A stretch of DNA of 64,000 nucleotides from Pseudomonas thivervalensis. GTDB taxonomy: Bacteria; Pseudomonadota; Gammaproteobacteria; Pseudomonadales; Pseudomonadaceae. The position numbers and the translations under genes are program-made. Below the pieces are notes generated by a model. That model searched no databases, was not told the DNA's origin, and worked only from the letters and a program-made list of their open reading frames with translations. The DNA lies in assembly GCF_001269655.1 (NCBI RefSeq), contig NZ_LHVE01000001.1, positions 124,001 to 188,000 of the forward strand. The letters run 5' to 3'. Shown in pieces: positions 24,402 to 36,405 of this stretch (within the stretch, counting starts at the first letter, position 1; each line of letters starts with the position of its first letter).

Positions 24402-25292
24402 ATGGATCAGGTCAAGGCAATGAGGGTGTTTGTCCGCATCTACGAGCGCAGCAGTTTCACCCTGGCCGCTGAAGACTTGAACATGCCCCGGGCCACGCTG
24501 ACCCACACGCTCAACCAATTCGAAGCCTGGCTGGGGGTTCGTTTGCTGGAGCGCAGCACCCGCAAGGTACGCCCGACTCTCGACGGCGAAGCCTATTACC
24601 CGCGTTGCGTGCAATTGCTGGCGGAGCTGGAAGAAGCCGAACTGGCGTTTCGCGGCGTGGCGCCCAAAGGCAAACTGAGAGTAGACCTGCACGGCACCCA
24701 GGCTCGGTATTTCGTGATTCCGGCGTTGCCACAATTCATGGCCCGCTACCCCGAAATAGAACTGTTCATCAGCGAAGCGGATCGTTTCGTCGACCTGATT
24801 GCCGAGGGCGTCGATTGCGTGTTGCGCTCCGGTACGCTGGCGGACTCTTCATTGATTGGCCGGCGTGTCGCCAATCTTCGGCAGATCACCTGTGCCAGCC
24901 CTGGTTACTTGCGCCAGTACGGCGAACCGAAAAGTCTCGATGACCTGAAACATCACCGGGCGGTGAATTACGTCTCGCGGACCACGGCCAAGCTGTATCC
25001 ATTCGAGTTCATGGTCGATGGCGAGCTCAAGGAAGTTCCGATCGGGGGCACGTTGTCGGTGTCCGGCGCCGAAATCTACGCCGCCTCGGCCATCGCCGGC
25101 CTGGGCCTGATCCAATGCCCGCATTACCGGATGGAAGAGCCGATCCGGCAGGGCCTGATGCAGGAAGTCCTCACCGCCACCCCACCACCGTCTATGCCAG
25201 TGTCGGTGCTCTATCCACACAATCGACTCATGTCGCCGCGGGTTCGTGTGTTCGTGGATTGGGTGGCGGAGGTGTTTGCGCAGGCGCGTTAG
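24402..25292 (+). CDS. LysR-family transcriptional regulator
   Basis: A 296-residue LysR-type regulator. The N-terminal winged helix-turn-helix spans about residues 1-60 (VFVRIYERSSFTLAAEDLNM and PRATLTHTLNQFEAWLGVRL). The effector domain begins near KGKLRVDLHGTQARYFVIPA. It is divergent from the SDR gene with 132 nt between starts, where T-N11-A-type sites could lie (TTGACTGTTCAATATTTCCC at 24358-24377 is AT-rich and palindromic-like). By the usual LysR rule it controls the SDR gene and itself. Confidence 0.9.
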   Translation: MDQVKAMRVFVRIYERSSFTLAAEDLNMPRATLTHTLNQFEAWLGVRLLERSTRKVRPTLDGEAYYPRCVQLLAELEEAELAFRGVAPKGKLRVDLHGTQARYFVIPALPQFMARYPEIELFISEADRFVDLIAEGVDCVLRSGTLADSSLIGRRVANLRQITCASPGYLRQYGEPKSLDDLKHHRAVNYVSRTTAKLYPFEFMVDGELKEVPIGGTLSVSGAEIYAASAIAGLGLIQCPHYRMEEPIRQGLMQEVLTATPPPSMPVSVLYPHNRLMSPRVRVFVDWVAEVFAQAR

Positions 25293-25318
25293 TGTGTCCC
25301 GTAGTTATCGTTGTCCTT

Positions 25319-25406
25319 GTGGGAGCGAGCTTGCTCGCGATGGGGCCTTGCCAATCGATATTTTCATTGGCTGATCCACCGCTATCGCGAGCAAGCTCGC
25401 TCCCAC
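25319..25406. repeat. Type B REPIN
   Basis: Left arm GTGGGAGCGAGCTTGCTCGC, right arm CCGCTATCGCGAGCAAGCTC and GCTCCCAC. Lies after the LysR gene, between two genes on the same strand. Confidence 0.9.
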
Positions 25407-25490
25407 TCTATTTGCGAACTTTCAGCCTGACCGAGGCGTCTGTGAGATGTTAGCTTCTGCCACTCGCCGTCCGAACAGAGAGCCTTTTCG

Positions 25491-26528
25491 ATGACCTACA
25501 CCGCTGCGCAAAACCGCTACGAGTCCATTCCTTACCGCCGCGTCGGGCGCAGCGGGCTGGTGCTGCCGGCGTTGTCGCTGGGGTTGTGGCACAACTTTGG
25601 CGACAGTACGCCCATCGACACCCAACGCGCCTTGCTGCGCACGGCGTTCGACCTGGGCATCAACCATTTCGACCTAGCGAACAATTACGGCCCGCCCTAC
25701 GGCAGCGCCGAGATCAATTTCGGCCGCTTGCTGCGCGAAGATTTCAAGCAGTACCGCGATGAGTTGATCATCTCCAGCAAGGCCGGTTGGGACATGTGGC
25801 CGGGGCCTTACGGCCAGGGCGGGGGCTCGCGCAAATACGTGCTGGCCAGCCTCGACCAGAGCCTGCAACGCCTGGGGCTGGACTATGTGGATATCTTTTA
25901 TTCCCACCGTTTCGACCCCGATACGCCACTGGAAGAAACCGCCAGTGCGCTGGCCACCGCGGTGCAGCAGGGCAAGGCGCTGTACATCGGCATTTCCTCG
26001 TATTCGGGGGTAAAGACCCGGGAAATGGCGGCGCTGCTCAAGGAGTGGAAAGTCCCGCTGCTGATCCACCAGCCGGCATACAACCTGCTCAACCGCTGGG
26101 TGGAAAAAGACCTGCTGGATGCCACCGAGGAATTGGGGACCGGTGTGATCGCTTTCACGCCACTGGCCCAAGGCCTTCTGACCGACAAGTACCTCAAGGG
26201 CGTTCCGGCCGATGCGCGGGTGAATCGTCCGGGGGGCGGTTCGCTGCAGGCTTCGCACTTGTCGCAGGAGAACCTTGCCCACGTGCGCGCGCTCAATGAG
26301 ATCGCCCAGCGACGCGGCCAGAGCCTGGCCCAGATGGCGCTGGCCTGGACCTTGCGCGACCCACGGATCACTTCTGCCCTGATCGGCGCCAGCCGGCCGG
26401 AGCAAATCATCGAGAACGTCGCGGCGTTGCAGAACTTGAACTTCAGCACCGAAGAACTGGCCGAGATCGACCGGTTCGCCCAGGAAGGCGGGATCAATCT
26501 TTGGGAAAAGCCTTCGTCGGCTGAATAA
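25491..26528 (+). CDS. mgrA: L-glyceraldehyde 3-phosphate reductase (aldo/keto reductase, YghZ/MgrA type)
   Basis: A 345-residue aldo/keto reductase of the YghZ subgroup. Catalytic residues are in FDLANNYGPPYGSAE (Asp and Tyr), ELIISSKAGWDMWPGPYG (Lys) and DYVDIFYSHRFDPDTPLEET (His). The NADPH-binding end is RITSALIGASRPEQIIENVAALQNLNF. YghZ reduces L-glyceraldehyde 3-phosphate and methylglyoxal in detoxification; the motif GPYGxGGGSRKYVLASLDQSL is typical. The symbol is by similarity. Confidence 0.88.
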   Translation: MTYTAAQNRYESIPYRRVGRSGLVLPALSLGLWHNFGDSTPIDTQRALLRTAFDLGINHFDLANNYGPPYGSAEINFGRLLREDFKQYRDELIISSKAGWDMWPGPYGQGGGSRKYVLASLDQSLQRLGLDYVDIFYSHRFDPDTPLEETASALATAVQQGKALYIGISSYSGVKTREMAALLKEWKVPLLIHQPAYNLLNRWVEKDLLDATEELGTGVIAFTPLAQGLLTDKYLKGVPADARVNRPGGGSLQASHLSQENLAHVRALNEIAQRRGQSLAQMALAWTLRDPRITSALIGASRPEQIIENVAALQNLNFSTEELAEIDRFAQEGGINLWEKPSSAE

Positions 26529-26554
26529 CGCAAGTAGGGTGCACACAAATCCCT

Positions 26555-26728
26555 GTGGCGACGGAGCTTGCTCCCGCTGGACTTGTAGGAGCTGTCGAGC
26601 GAAGCGAGGCTGCGATCTTTCCGCTGCTACTTGAGTCTCAAGGGAAAGATCAAAAGATCGTCCGAACGCGGCCCGAGCCTTCGGCAGCTCCTACAGCGCA
26701 GTCGAGCGGGAGCAAGCTCCCTCGCCAC
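26555..26728. repeat. Composite REPIN: type C pair nested in a type A pair
   Basis: Outer arms: GTGGCGACGGAGCTTGCTCC (one change) at the left and GGAGCAAGCTCCCTCGCCAC at the right. Inside, at about 26584-26695, is a complete type C pair (TGTAGGAGCTGTCGAGCGAA... and ...GGCAGCTCCTACA). Confidence 0.9.
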
Positions 26729-26783
26729 GGGAAATGTGTACCCCTGAAGTTATTCAGAAGGTGTAAACATTCGGGCAAGACAC

Positions 26784-27626
26784 TCACCTGAAAAACGGCA
26801 CATCCCCCAACACCGTCGCCCTCTGCATCACCCGTCGGGCGGGGCGGTAGTCGTCCACGGCAAAATGCTGGGTGACGCGGTTGTCCCAGAACGCCACGTC
26901 GTTGACCTGCCAGCGCCAGCGCAGGGTGAACTCCGGGCGGGTGGCGTGGGCGAAGAGCAGTTTCAGGATCACCTCGCTTTCGGTTTCCGACAGCTCGTTG
27001 ATGCGCGTGGTGAAGCCTTCATTGACGAACAGCGACCGGCGTCCGCTCACCGGGTGAGCGCGGATCACCGGATGGGACAGCGGCGGATTTTTCCGCCGTG
27101 CTTCTTCCCAGCGCGCCAGGTCCTCGGCGCTATTGCCAAACCGTTCCAATGGAAAGGATCGGGTGAAATCGTGGGTCGCCGTCAGGCCTTCGAGCAAGCG
27201 TTTCACCGGTGTCGACAAGGCTTCGTAGGCGGCGATGCCACTGGCCCACAACGTATCGCCACCAAACGCCGGCAACAGCTTGGCGCTGAGCACCGCGCCC
27301 AGGGCGGGCGTCGGCAGGAAGGTCACGTCGGTGTGCCACACGGCGTTGTCGCGGACATCGGTGACGGCGGTGTCGAGCACCAATACTTCGGGCTGCTCCG
27401 GCACGTTGGGGTAGATCGGATGAATGTGCAGGTCGCCAAAATAAGCGGCGAAGCGTGCCTGCTGTGGCGGTTCGATCGGCTGGTCGCGGAAAAACAGCAC
27501 CTGATGTTCAAGCAGCGCCTGCTCAACGGTGTCGCGATCCGCCAGGCTCAGCGGCTGGCTGATATCGATCCCCTCGATCTGCGCGCCAAGGGCGGTGCTC
27601 AAAGGTGTAATGGTCGGGCGGTTCAT
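26784..27626 (-). CDS. tauD: Taurine dioxygenase
   Basis: A 280-residue Fe(II)/2-oxoglutarate-dependent dioxygenase that releases sulfite from taurine. The iron ligands H98 and D100 (VWHTDVTF) and a distal histidine near the C terminus ([17 protein letters not shown]) are visible, with arginine for 2-oxoglutarate in the same stretch. Length agrees with TauD (about 280). It is the last gene of tauABCD. Sulfate-ester dioxygenases (AtsK type) are similar, but the tauABC context favours taurine. Confidence 0.93.
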   Translation of the reverse strand: MNRPTITPLSTALGAQIEGIDISQPLSLADRDTVEQALLEHQVLFFRDQPIEPPQQARFAAYFGDLHIHPIYPNVPEQPEVLVLDTAVTDVRDNAVWHTDVTFLPTPALGAVLSAKLLPAFGGDTLWASGIAAYEALSTPVKRLLEGLTATHDFTRSFPLERFGNSAEDLARWEEARRKNPPLSHPVIRAHPVSGRRSLFVNEGFTTRINELSETESEVILKLLFAHATRPEFTLRWRWQVNDVAFWDNRVTQHFAVDDYRPARRVMQRATVLGDVPFFR

Positions 27627-27675
27627 CGCAATGTTCTCGGTCTGGGCGCCGAAGGGTCGGCGTGGTCATTGGGTA

Positions 27676-28515
27676 TCAATGGGGCTGGCCGTGCCACGGC
27701 ACCAGTTTGCGTTGCAGGGCGCGCAGGCCCATTTCCATGGCGAAGGCGATCAGTGCGATCACCAGGATGCCCAGCACCACCACGTCGGTGACCAGGAACT
27801 GCGCCGCTGACTGCACCATGAACCCCAGGCCGCTGGTGGCGGCGATCAGCTCAGCGGCCACCAATGTCGACCAACCCACACCCAGGCCAATGCGGATCCC
27901 GGTGAGGATATCCGGCAGGGCACTGGGCACGATCACATGGCGAATCAACTGTGCCCGCGTGGCGCCCAACGATTGCGCCGCGCGCAGCTTGGCCCGGTCG
28001 ACCGTGCGCACACCAGTGGCGGTGGCAATGGCAATCGGGGCGAAGATCGCCAGGTAGATCAGCAGCACCTTCGACAGCTCGCCGATGCCGCACCAGATCA
28101 CGATCAACGGCAGGTACGCCAACGGTGGAATCGGCCGGTAGAACTCGATCAACGGATCGAGCACGCCGCGGGCGATGCGGTTGGCACCAATGGCGATGCC
28201 CACCGGCACTGCCGTCAGCACCGCGAACAACAGGCCCAGGCCGATACGTTCAAGGCTCGCGGCCAAGTGCTGCCAGAGGGTGGAATCCATGTAGCCGCGG
28301 GTCGCCAGCAACCAGCCTTTTTCCAGCACGGCCGACGGCGAGGGCAGGAACAGCGGTTCGATCAAGCCGCTGGCGGTGACGGCCCACCAGATCGCCAGCA
28401 AGGCGATCAGGGTCAAGCCGCTGATCCAGCGCGTACTCAGGTGGGCTTTCAAACCGCTGGCCGTGGGCTTGCTCGTCGCGTCACGGACCACGGCGGGAAT
28501 TTCGTAGCTGCTCAT
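27676..28515 (-). CDS. tauC: Taurine ABC transporter permease
   Basis: A 279-residue SsuC/TauC-type permease with about six transmembrane segments and the docking loop [20 protein letters not shown] (about residues 180-199). Its ATGA start overlaps the stop of tauB by 4 nt, so translation is coupled. Confidence 0.92.
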   Translation of the reverse strand: MSSYEIPAVVRDATSKPTASGLKAHLSTRWISGLTLIALLAIWWAVTASGLIEPLFLPSPSAVLEKGWLLATRGYMDSTLWQHLAASLERIGLGLLFAVLTAVPVGIAIGANRIARGVLDPLIEFYRPIPPLAYLPLIVIWCGIGELSKVLLIYLAIFAPIAIATATGVRTVDRAKLRAAQSLGATRAQLIRHVIVPSALPDILTGIRIGLGVGWSTLVAAELIAATSGLGFMVQSAAQFLVTDVVVLGILVIALIAFAMEMGLRALQRKLVPWHGQPH

Positions 28516-29306
28516 GCGCGCTCCTGGGGTCGAGTGGCGCTGCGTTGGGAGAACACCTTGGCGAGCACATGCTCGCGGGTTTCGATGAAGCGCGGGTCGG
28601 ACTTGATCGACCGCGCCGATTCCCCGGCGCCGTAGCGCTGGCCGAAATCCAGGCTAAGGCGCTCGACGATCTGCCCCGGGTCCGGTGCCAGCAGAATCAA
28701 GTCAGTGGCGAGGAACACGGCTTCTTCTATGTCATGGGTGATCAGGAACACCGGCTTGGCGGTGCGTTGCCAGACCTGCAGCAACAATTCCTGCATCTGC
28801 TCGCGAGTGAAGGCGTCCAACGCACCGAACGGTTCGTCCATCAACAACACACGAGGGTCGGCCGCCAGCGCCCGGGCCAGGCCAACACGTTGCTTCTGGC
28901 CGCCGGAGAGCTGCCAGACGCGTCGTTGCTCAAAGCCGGCCAGGTCCACCAGGGCCAGCATTTCCCGAGCCCGGGCTTCGCGCGTTTGCTTGGCGACCCC
29001 GGCCAGTTCCAGGCCGAACCCAACGTTTGCCAACACGTCCTGCCAAGGCAGCAGCGCATCGTCCTGGAACACCACGCCGCGCTCGGCGCCCGGGCCCTTG
29101 ACCGGCGTGCCGTCGAGGGTGATCTGTCCGGCGCTGGGCTCGACGAACCCGGCAATCAGGTTCAACAGCGAGGTCTTGCCACTGCCGGACGGACCGAGGG
29201 CAACCAGCAATTGCTTGGGCCCCAGGGTCAGTGAAATATCCGCCAGCACCGGTTCCGTCGCGCCGGGGTACTGTGCGCTGATGCGCTCCAGCTGTAGCAA
29301 GGCCAT
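28512..29306 (-). CDS. tauB: Taurine ABC transporter ATPase
   Basis: A 264-residue SsuB/TauB-type ATPase: Walker [12 protein letters not shown], signature [15 protein letters not shown], Walker [13 protein letters not shown]. It follows tauA by 20 nt. The C-terminal 30 residues ([20 protein letters not shown]) are longer than the ATPase core and match TauB. Confidence 0.92.
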   Translation of the reverse strand: MALLQLERISAQYPGATEPVLADISLTLGPKQLLVALGPSGSGKTSLLNLIAGFVEPSAGQITLDGTPVKGPGAERGVVFQDDALLPWQDVLANVGFGLELAGVAKQTREARAREMLALVDLAGFEQRRVWQLSGGQKQRVGLARALAADPRVLLMDEPFGALDAFTREQMQELLLQVWQRTAKPVFLITHDIEEAVFLATDLILLAPDPGQIVERLSLDFGQRYGAGESARSIKSDPRFIETREHVLAKVFSQRSATRPQERA

Positions 29307-29326
29307 CGTATGTCTCCCTTTTTTGA

Positions 29327-30304
29327 TCAGCGAGTGATGTATTTGGCGCTGACGTACGGTGCGTAATCCGGCAGCACGGCTTCGACCTTGCCTTGTTCTT
29401 TCAAGAACGCCGCGGTGTCGGTGATGGCTTGGGTGGTCGGTGCGCCGAGGCTCACGACCTGATCGGCCGCCAGGGGAAAGACGTTGCCTTGCAGCAACAG
29501 CGGGATATCCCTGGCCTTGGCGCCGGAGAGCTTCACCAGTTTGTCGACGTTGGACGCATCGGCCAGCCAGGCCTGTGGGTCCTTGCGGTACTGGGCGTAG
29601 GCATCGAGAGTCACTTTGGCAAAGGCGCTGACAATTTCAGGATGCTTCTGGGCAAAATCCTTGCGCACGATCCACGCGTCGAAGGTCGGTGCGCCGAACT
29701 TGGCCAGCTCCGCGGAGGTGATCAGCACCTTGCCGTTTTCCTTGGCCACGCCCAGGGCCGGGTCCCAGACGTAGGTGGCGTCGATATCGCCGCGCTTCCA
29801 GGCAGCGATGATGGCCGGTGGCGCCAGGTTGAGCACGGTGACTTTCGACGGGTCGATGTTCCAGTGCTTCAACGCAGCGAGCAGGCTGTAGTGACCGGTG
29901 GAGACGAACGGCACGGCGATCTTCTTGCCGATCAGGTCTTGCGGGGAATTGATGCCGGAACCGTCCCGCACCACCAAGGCCTCGGCCGCGCCGATCTGGG
30001 TGGCGATCAGGAAGGTTTCCACCGGAACCTTGCGCGTGATAGCCGCGGTCAAAGGGCTGGAACCGAGGTAGCCGATCTGCACATCGCCCGAGGCGATGGC
30101 GGTGATGACGTCGGCGCCGTTATCGAACTTGCGCCAGTCGATCTTGGCTTGGGTGGCTTTTTCATAGGCGCCGTCTGCCTGGGCGACTTTGGCCGGGTCG
30201 ACGGTGGTCTGGTAAGCGACGGTCAGGTCGGCCGCCTGGGCAAAAAAACTCGTTGCAGCCAGGGAGGCGGCCGCGAGAAGGCGAAGGGGGAAGCGCAAAG
30301 ACAT
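29327..30304 (-). CDS. tauA: Taurine-binding periplasmic protein
   Basis: A 325-residue binding protein with a signal peptide (about residues 1-23, ending FFAQA). The mature part has the SsuA/TauA segments [40 protein letters not shown] and [21 protein letters not shown] chose the ATG complementary to 30302-30304 because GAGGAG lies 7 nt upstream; the frame could also open at a TTG five codons earlier. It leads tauABCD. The AT-rich DNA just upstream (30350-30420) probably holds a sulfur-starvation promoter. Confidence 0.93.
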   Translation of the reverse strand: MSLRFPLRLLAAASLAATSFFAQAADLTVAYQTTVDPAKVAQADGAYEKATQAKIDWRKFDNGADVITAIASGDVQIGYLGSSPLTAAITRKVPVETFLIATQIGAAEALVVRDGSGINSPQDLIGKKIAVPFVSTGHYSLLAALKHWNIDPSKVTVLNLAPPAIIAAWKRGDIDATYVWDPALGVAKENGKVLITSAELAKFGAPTFDAWIVRKDFAQKHPEIVSAFAKVTLDAYAQYRKDPQAWLADASNVDKLVKLSGAKARDIPLLLQGNVFPLAADQVVSLGAPTTQAITDTAAFLKEQGKVEAVLPDYAPYVSAKYITR

Positions 30305-30437
30305 GGGAAAGCTCCTCAACAGGCCGCCGGAAGTTCGGCGTTGAAGGAGACTAAATGATCTAAGAATTAGAAAATAAATAACTTTTTCGAATGAGCTTAT
30401 TTGCGAAAAAATCTATTGGAAGTGGCTAAGACCCCTT

Positions 30438-30605
30438 GTGGCGAGGGAGCTTGCTCCCGCTCGGCTTGTAGGAGCTGTCGAGCGAAGCGAGGCTGCGATC
30501 TTTCCGCTGCGACTTGAGTCTCAAGGGAAAGATCAAAAAGATCAAAAGATCGCAGCCTTCGGCAGCTCCTACAGCGCAGTCCAGCGGGAGCAAGCTCCCT
30601 CGCCA
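30438..30605. repeat. Composite REPIN: type C pair nested in a type A pair
   Basis: Outer arms GTGGCGAGGGAGCTTGCTCC (30438) and GGGAGCAAGCTCCCTCGCCA (end 30605). The inner type C pair spans about 30467-30573, with AGATCAAAAAGATCAAAAGATC between its halves. It lies between gshA and the tauA promoter region. Confidence 0.9.
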
Positions 30606-30631
30606 AAAAAAGCGTTCTCGCCAGCGGGGTG

Positions 30632-32215
30632 TCAGTTACTGATCGCCAGGATGCTCGCCTGATACGAACCTACGAACACGTCGAAATCCCCCACCTCGTT
30701 CTGTTCCAGCTCGGCTTGCTGGACCAGTGATTGCCGGGCAGTTTCCTCGAACGCCGCCTGCTCCTGGGCAGGCAACGGCTCGGCACGGAAGAATTCGGCG
30801 TGGGCCTTGCTTTGGCGCAGGGAGAACTGGGCGAAGCTTTCCTGATGCTCGGCCATGGCAGCCAGCACCTGGGCCGAAGGCGTCAGGGATGGATCGCGGA
30901 CTTTCGCCAATTGCGCGTCCAGCGCCTGACGGTGGGCATCGCCACCCTGGCTATGGTCGAGCAGAGAGGCCAGCGGGGCGATTTTTTCCAGCAATTCGAC
31001 GGCCCACGCCTGCATGTCCACCGCTTGGCCCTGACGCTGCAATTGCAGGCCGGGTTTGCGGCCTTCCTTGACCACGGTCAGGAAGTTGCTCGTGGCGTTG
31101 CCGCATTCGTTGTTTTCCAACTGCGGGCTGTCATTGAGGCCGCAATACAGCAGGAATGCATCGAGGAAGCGCGATTCGGTGAGGTCGATGCCCATCGGCA
31201 GGAACGGGTTGATGTCAAGGCAACGCACTTCGACGTACTGGATACCCCGGGCCATCAAGGCCTGGATCGGCCGTTCGCCGGTGTAGGTCACGCGTTTGGG
31301 GCGGATGTTGGAGTAGTACTCGTTTTCGATCTGCAAGATGTTGGTATTGAGCTGCACCCACTCGCCGTTCTGGTGCGTACCGACTTCGACGTACGGCGCG
31401 TAGGGCGTCGCCACCGCTTTGCGCAGACTGTCGGTGTAGCTCGCCAGGTCGTTGTAGCACGGCGTGAGGCCGGCCTGGGCGTTGCTCTGGTAACCCAGGT
31501 CGCTCATGCGCAGGCTGGTGGCATAGGGCAGGTACAAGGTGTCCGGATCCAGTTGTTCCAACTGGTGCGGACGGCCCCGCAGGAAACCGGCGTCCAGGGC
31601 CGGCGAGGCACCGAACAGGTACATCAGCAACCAGCTGTAGCGGCGGAAATTACGAATCAGCGCGATGTAGGCCGACGACTGGAAGTCACGGTCGCTCACA
31701 TCGGCGGCTTCGTTCTGCCGGAGCAGGGGCCAGAGCTTTTCCGGCAGGGAAAAGTTGTAGTGAATCCCGGCAATGCATTGCATGGTCTTGCCGTAGCGCA
31801 GGGCCAGGCCCTGGCGATAGACGTACTTGAGCCGACCGATATTGGAGGTGCCGTAATACGCGATCGGGATCTCTTCTTCCGTCGGCAACGGGCACGGCAT
31901 CGACGGGCTCCACAGGTACTCGTCGCCCAGCTTGCTATAGGCGAACCGGTGGATCTTGTCGAGGCTGCGCAGGGTATCGGCCGGGTTGGCCAGGGCCGGC
32001 GTGATGAACTCCAGCAGCGACTCGGAATAGTCGGTGGTGATCTGTTCGTTGGTCAGCGCCGAGCCCAGGGCCTTGGGATGCGGGGTCTGTGCCAGGTGCC
32101 CATCGCCGGTGACGCGCAGGCATTCACGCTCGATGCCGTGCAGGCACTGTTCGAGCAGGGAGAGGTTGGCGCGCTCGCCGAGCAGGGCCAGGCGGCGGTT
32201 TAAAAGGTCGCTCAA
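30632..32215 (-). CDS. gshA: Glutamate-cysteine ligase
   Basis: GshA joins glutamate and cysteine with ATP to make gamma-glutamylcysteine, the first step of glutathione synthesis. The E. coli-type signature segments are present: [47 protein letters not shown] and [12 protein letters not shown] place the start at the TTG complementary to 32213-32215: it has AAGGA 7 nt upstream, gives 527 residues and begins like other Pseudomonas GshA proteins ([12 protein letters not shown]). A GTG five codons upstream is possible but lacks a ribosome site. Confidence 0.93.
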   Translation of the reverse strand: MSDLLNRRLALLGERANLSLLEQCLHGIERECLRVTGDGHLAQTPHPKALGSALTNEQITTDYSESLLEFITPALANPADTLRSLDKIHRFAYSKLGDEYLWSPSMPCPLPTEEEIPIAYYGTSNIGRLKYVYRQGLALRYGKTMQCIAGIHYNFSLPEKLWPLLRQNEAADVSDRDFQSSAYIALIRNFRRYSWLLMYLFGASPALDAGFLRGRPHQLEQLDPDTLYLPYATSLRMSDLGYQSNAQAGLTPCYNDLASYTDSLRKAVATPYAPYVEVGTHQNGEWVQLNTNILQIENEYYSNIRPKRVTYTGERPIQALMARGIQYVEVRCLDINPFLPMGIDLTESRFLDAFLLYCGLNDSPQLENNECGNATSNFLTVVKEGRKPGLQLQRQGQAVDMQAWAVELLEKIAPLASLLDHSQGGDAHRQALDAQLAKVRDPSLTPSAQVLAAMAEHQESFAQFSLRQSKAHAEFFRAEPLPAQEQAAFEETARQSLVQQAELEQNEVGDFDVFVGSYQASILAISN

Positions 32216-32341
32216 GTTGAATTCCTTCACGCGTCAGTCGCCCCAATATGGGGGTGGGCAAGACGGTCTACAAGGGTGAAGTTAAAACTGGCGTTTTCGC
32301 CTGGTTTTCATATGGCTGAAGAAAATCGCCGCCGTCCCTTT

Positions 32342-32428
32342 GTGGGAGCGAGCTTGCTCGCGATAGCGGTATGTCAGTCAACTTAATAGTGACCGGTCCA
32401 CTGCTATCGCGAGCAAGCTCGCTCCCAC
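32342..32428. repeat. Type B REPIN
   Basis: Left arm GTGGGAGCGAGCTTGCTCGC, right arm CTGCTATCGCGAGCAAGCTC and GCTCCCAC. Lies between the thioesterase gene and gshA. Confidence 0.9.
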
Positions 32429-32486
32429 AGGAAAGCCCGACACCGCATTCGTGGCGTCGAAATTACCGCAAATCGATGACAGGGAG

Positions 32487-32869
32487 CTATAGGACAGCGA
32501 ACGTGCCTTGCGCTTTTGCGACCAATTTGTCGCCTTGCATCACGTCGGCCTCGACCACCAGCGTGCGCCGGCCCGGATGGATGACCCGGGCGGTGCACAA
32601 CACGTCGCCGTCGGACACGGCGCGAATGTAGTTGATCTTGCATTCGATGGTCGCGCTCTGCTGGTCAAAGCCATGGACACTGGAACAGGCCAGTCCCATG
32701 GCGATGTCCACCAGGCTGAACAGAGCACCGCCGTGCAGCTTGCCGCCGCGATTGCGCAACGGCGGCTCAAGGCTCAGGGCGACTTGCGCCACCCCGTCCC
32801 CCAGGCTGTGCAGACGGCAGCCGAGCAGCTTGAAGAACGCGCTCTCCACCAACCCGGCTGGCGCATCCA

Positions 32870-32870
<1 letters not shown>
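32487..32870 (-). CDS. PaaI-family (hotdog-fold) thioesterase
   Basis: A 127-residue hotdog-fold thioesterase of the PaaI/YbgC-like group. The catalytic segment GGKLHGGALFSLVDIAMGLACS (about residues 43-64) carries the expected Gly-rich loop with Asp. It presumably hydrolyses acyl- or aryl-CoA esters. The start overlaps the tex stop codon by one nucleotide, so it is translated with tex. Confidence 0.87.
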
Positions 32871-35194
<2,324 letters not shown>

Positions 35195-35550
35195 AAAACC
35201 ACCTGACAAATTATGAAATCAGGCTCGCCACCGCAGAAGTCGGGTTCGGCGAGACTGGTTGAGCGGCCTGGGATGCGCCGCTGCCTGGGTCAAAAGGCTG
35301 CCTGTTGACCCGCGAAATTCAAAAAGTGCTGCCTGGCCCAGGGAAAAAATGGCACGCCGGAGTCTCGATCCGACATTCCCTGGCACAAAAGGCCGCGCAT
35401 TATAACCAGCGTTGCGTCCCTGAGGGGGGACAGGGTCTGTAGGCTTGGTACCCGGATTTGTGGAGATAGAGGAAAAATCTGCTAACAATGCACACGGTGC
35501 GTATAACGGCAGCTAGGCCATAATGCGCGCCGAGATCAAAGGAGCTTCCT
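35195..35550. other. tex/ompR divergent intergenic region
   Basis: No gene or repeat is visible in this 356-nt gap. It carries the tex and ompR promoters. CATAAT (35519-35524) is a candidate -10 for ompR, with AAAGGAG nine nt before the ompR start. Confidence 0.5.
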
Positions 35551-36291
35551 ATGAGCAGCACTGCACAAACTGCTGAAGGCGAAAAAATTCTTATTGTTGA
35601 CGACGATCCAGGGCTGAGCAGCCTGCTGGAACGCTTTTTCGTCAGCAAGGGCTACCGCGCCCGTACCGTCCCGAACACCGAGCAAATGGATCGGTTGCTG
35701 GCCCGTGAAGTGTTCAACCTGGTCGTCCTCGACCTGATGCTGCCCGGCGAAGACGGCCTGACCGCCTGCCGCCGCCTGCGCGGCGCCAACAACCAGATCC
35801 CGATCATCATGCTGACCGCCAAGGGCGACGAGCTGAGCCGTATCAAGGGCCTTGAACTGGGCGCCGACGATTACCTGGCCAAGCCGTTCAACCCCGACGA
35901 GCTGATGGCCCGCGTCAAGGCGGTGCTGCGTCGCCAGTCGGCGCCGGTACCTGGCGCGCCGGGCAGCGAAGACGAAAGCGTAACCTTCGGCGACTACGAG
36001 CTGTCCCTGGCTACCCGCGAGCTCAAGCGCGGCGATGAGGTCCACATGCTCACCACCGGTGAGTTCGCCGTGCTCAAGGCCTTGGTGATGAACGCCCGCC
36101 AGCCGTTGACCCGCGACAAGCTGATGAACCTGGCCCGTGGTCGCGAATGGGATGCGCTGGAGCGTTCCATCGACGTACAGATTTCCCGCCTGCGCCGGAT
36201 GATCGAGCCTGATCCTTCCAAGCCGCGGTACATCCAGACCGTCTGGGGCGTCGGTTATGTGTTCGTGCCGGATGGCGCCGCCAGCAAGTGA
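35551..36291 (+). CDS. ompR: Osmolarity response regulator
   Basis: A 246-residue OmpR-type response regulator. The receiver domain (about 10-125) has the acidic pocket VDDDP, phosphorylated Asp61 in LVVLDLMLPGEDG and the conserved lysine in DYLAKPFNPDE. The C-terminal winged helix (about 150-240) ends SRLRRMIEPDPSKPRYIQTV, the DNA-recognition helix typical of OmpR. EnvZ follows 114 nt downstream on the same strand. Confidence 0.96.
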   Translation: MSSTAQTAEGEKILIVDDDPGLSSLLERFFVSKGYRARTVPNTEQMDRLLAREVFNLVVLDLMLPGEDGLTACRRLRGANNQIPIIMLTAKGDELSRIKGLELGADDYLAKPFNPDELMARVKAVLRRQSAPVPGAPGSEDESVTFGDYELSLATRELKRGDEVHMLTTGEFAVLKALVMNARQPLTRDKLMNLARGREWDALERSIDVQISRLRRMIEPDPSKPRYIQTVWGVGYVFVPDGAASK

Positions 36292-36300
36292 TCGGCGATT

Positions 36301-36388
36301 TGTAGGAGCGGGTGGCCTGGCCGGTTGAAATGTCTTCTTCCAGGCGACTCGCGGTCTGTCATTGTGCGAGCATCGCTCGCTCCTGCAA
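36301..36388. repeat. Degenerate REP-like hairpin between ompR and envZ
   Basis: TGTAGGAGCG at the left and CGCTCCTGCA at the right flank diverged DNA, resembling a worn type C/REP pair. It could reduce envZ expression relative to ompR. Confidence 0.5.
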
Positions 36389-36405
36389 GTGTGTAGCGGT
36401 TATCC

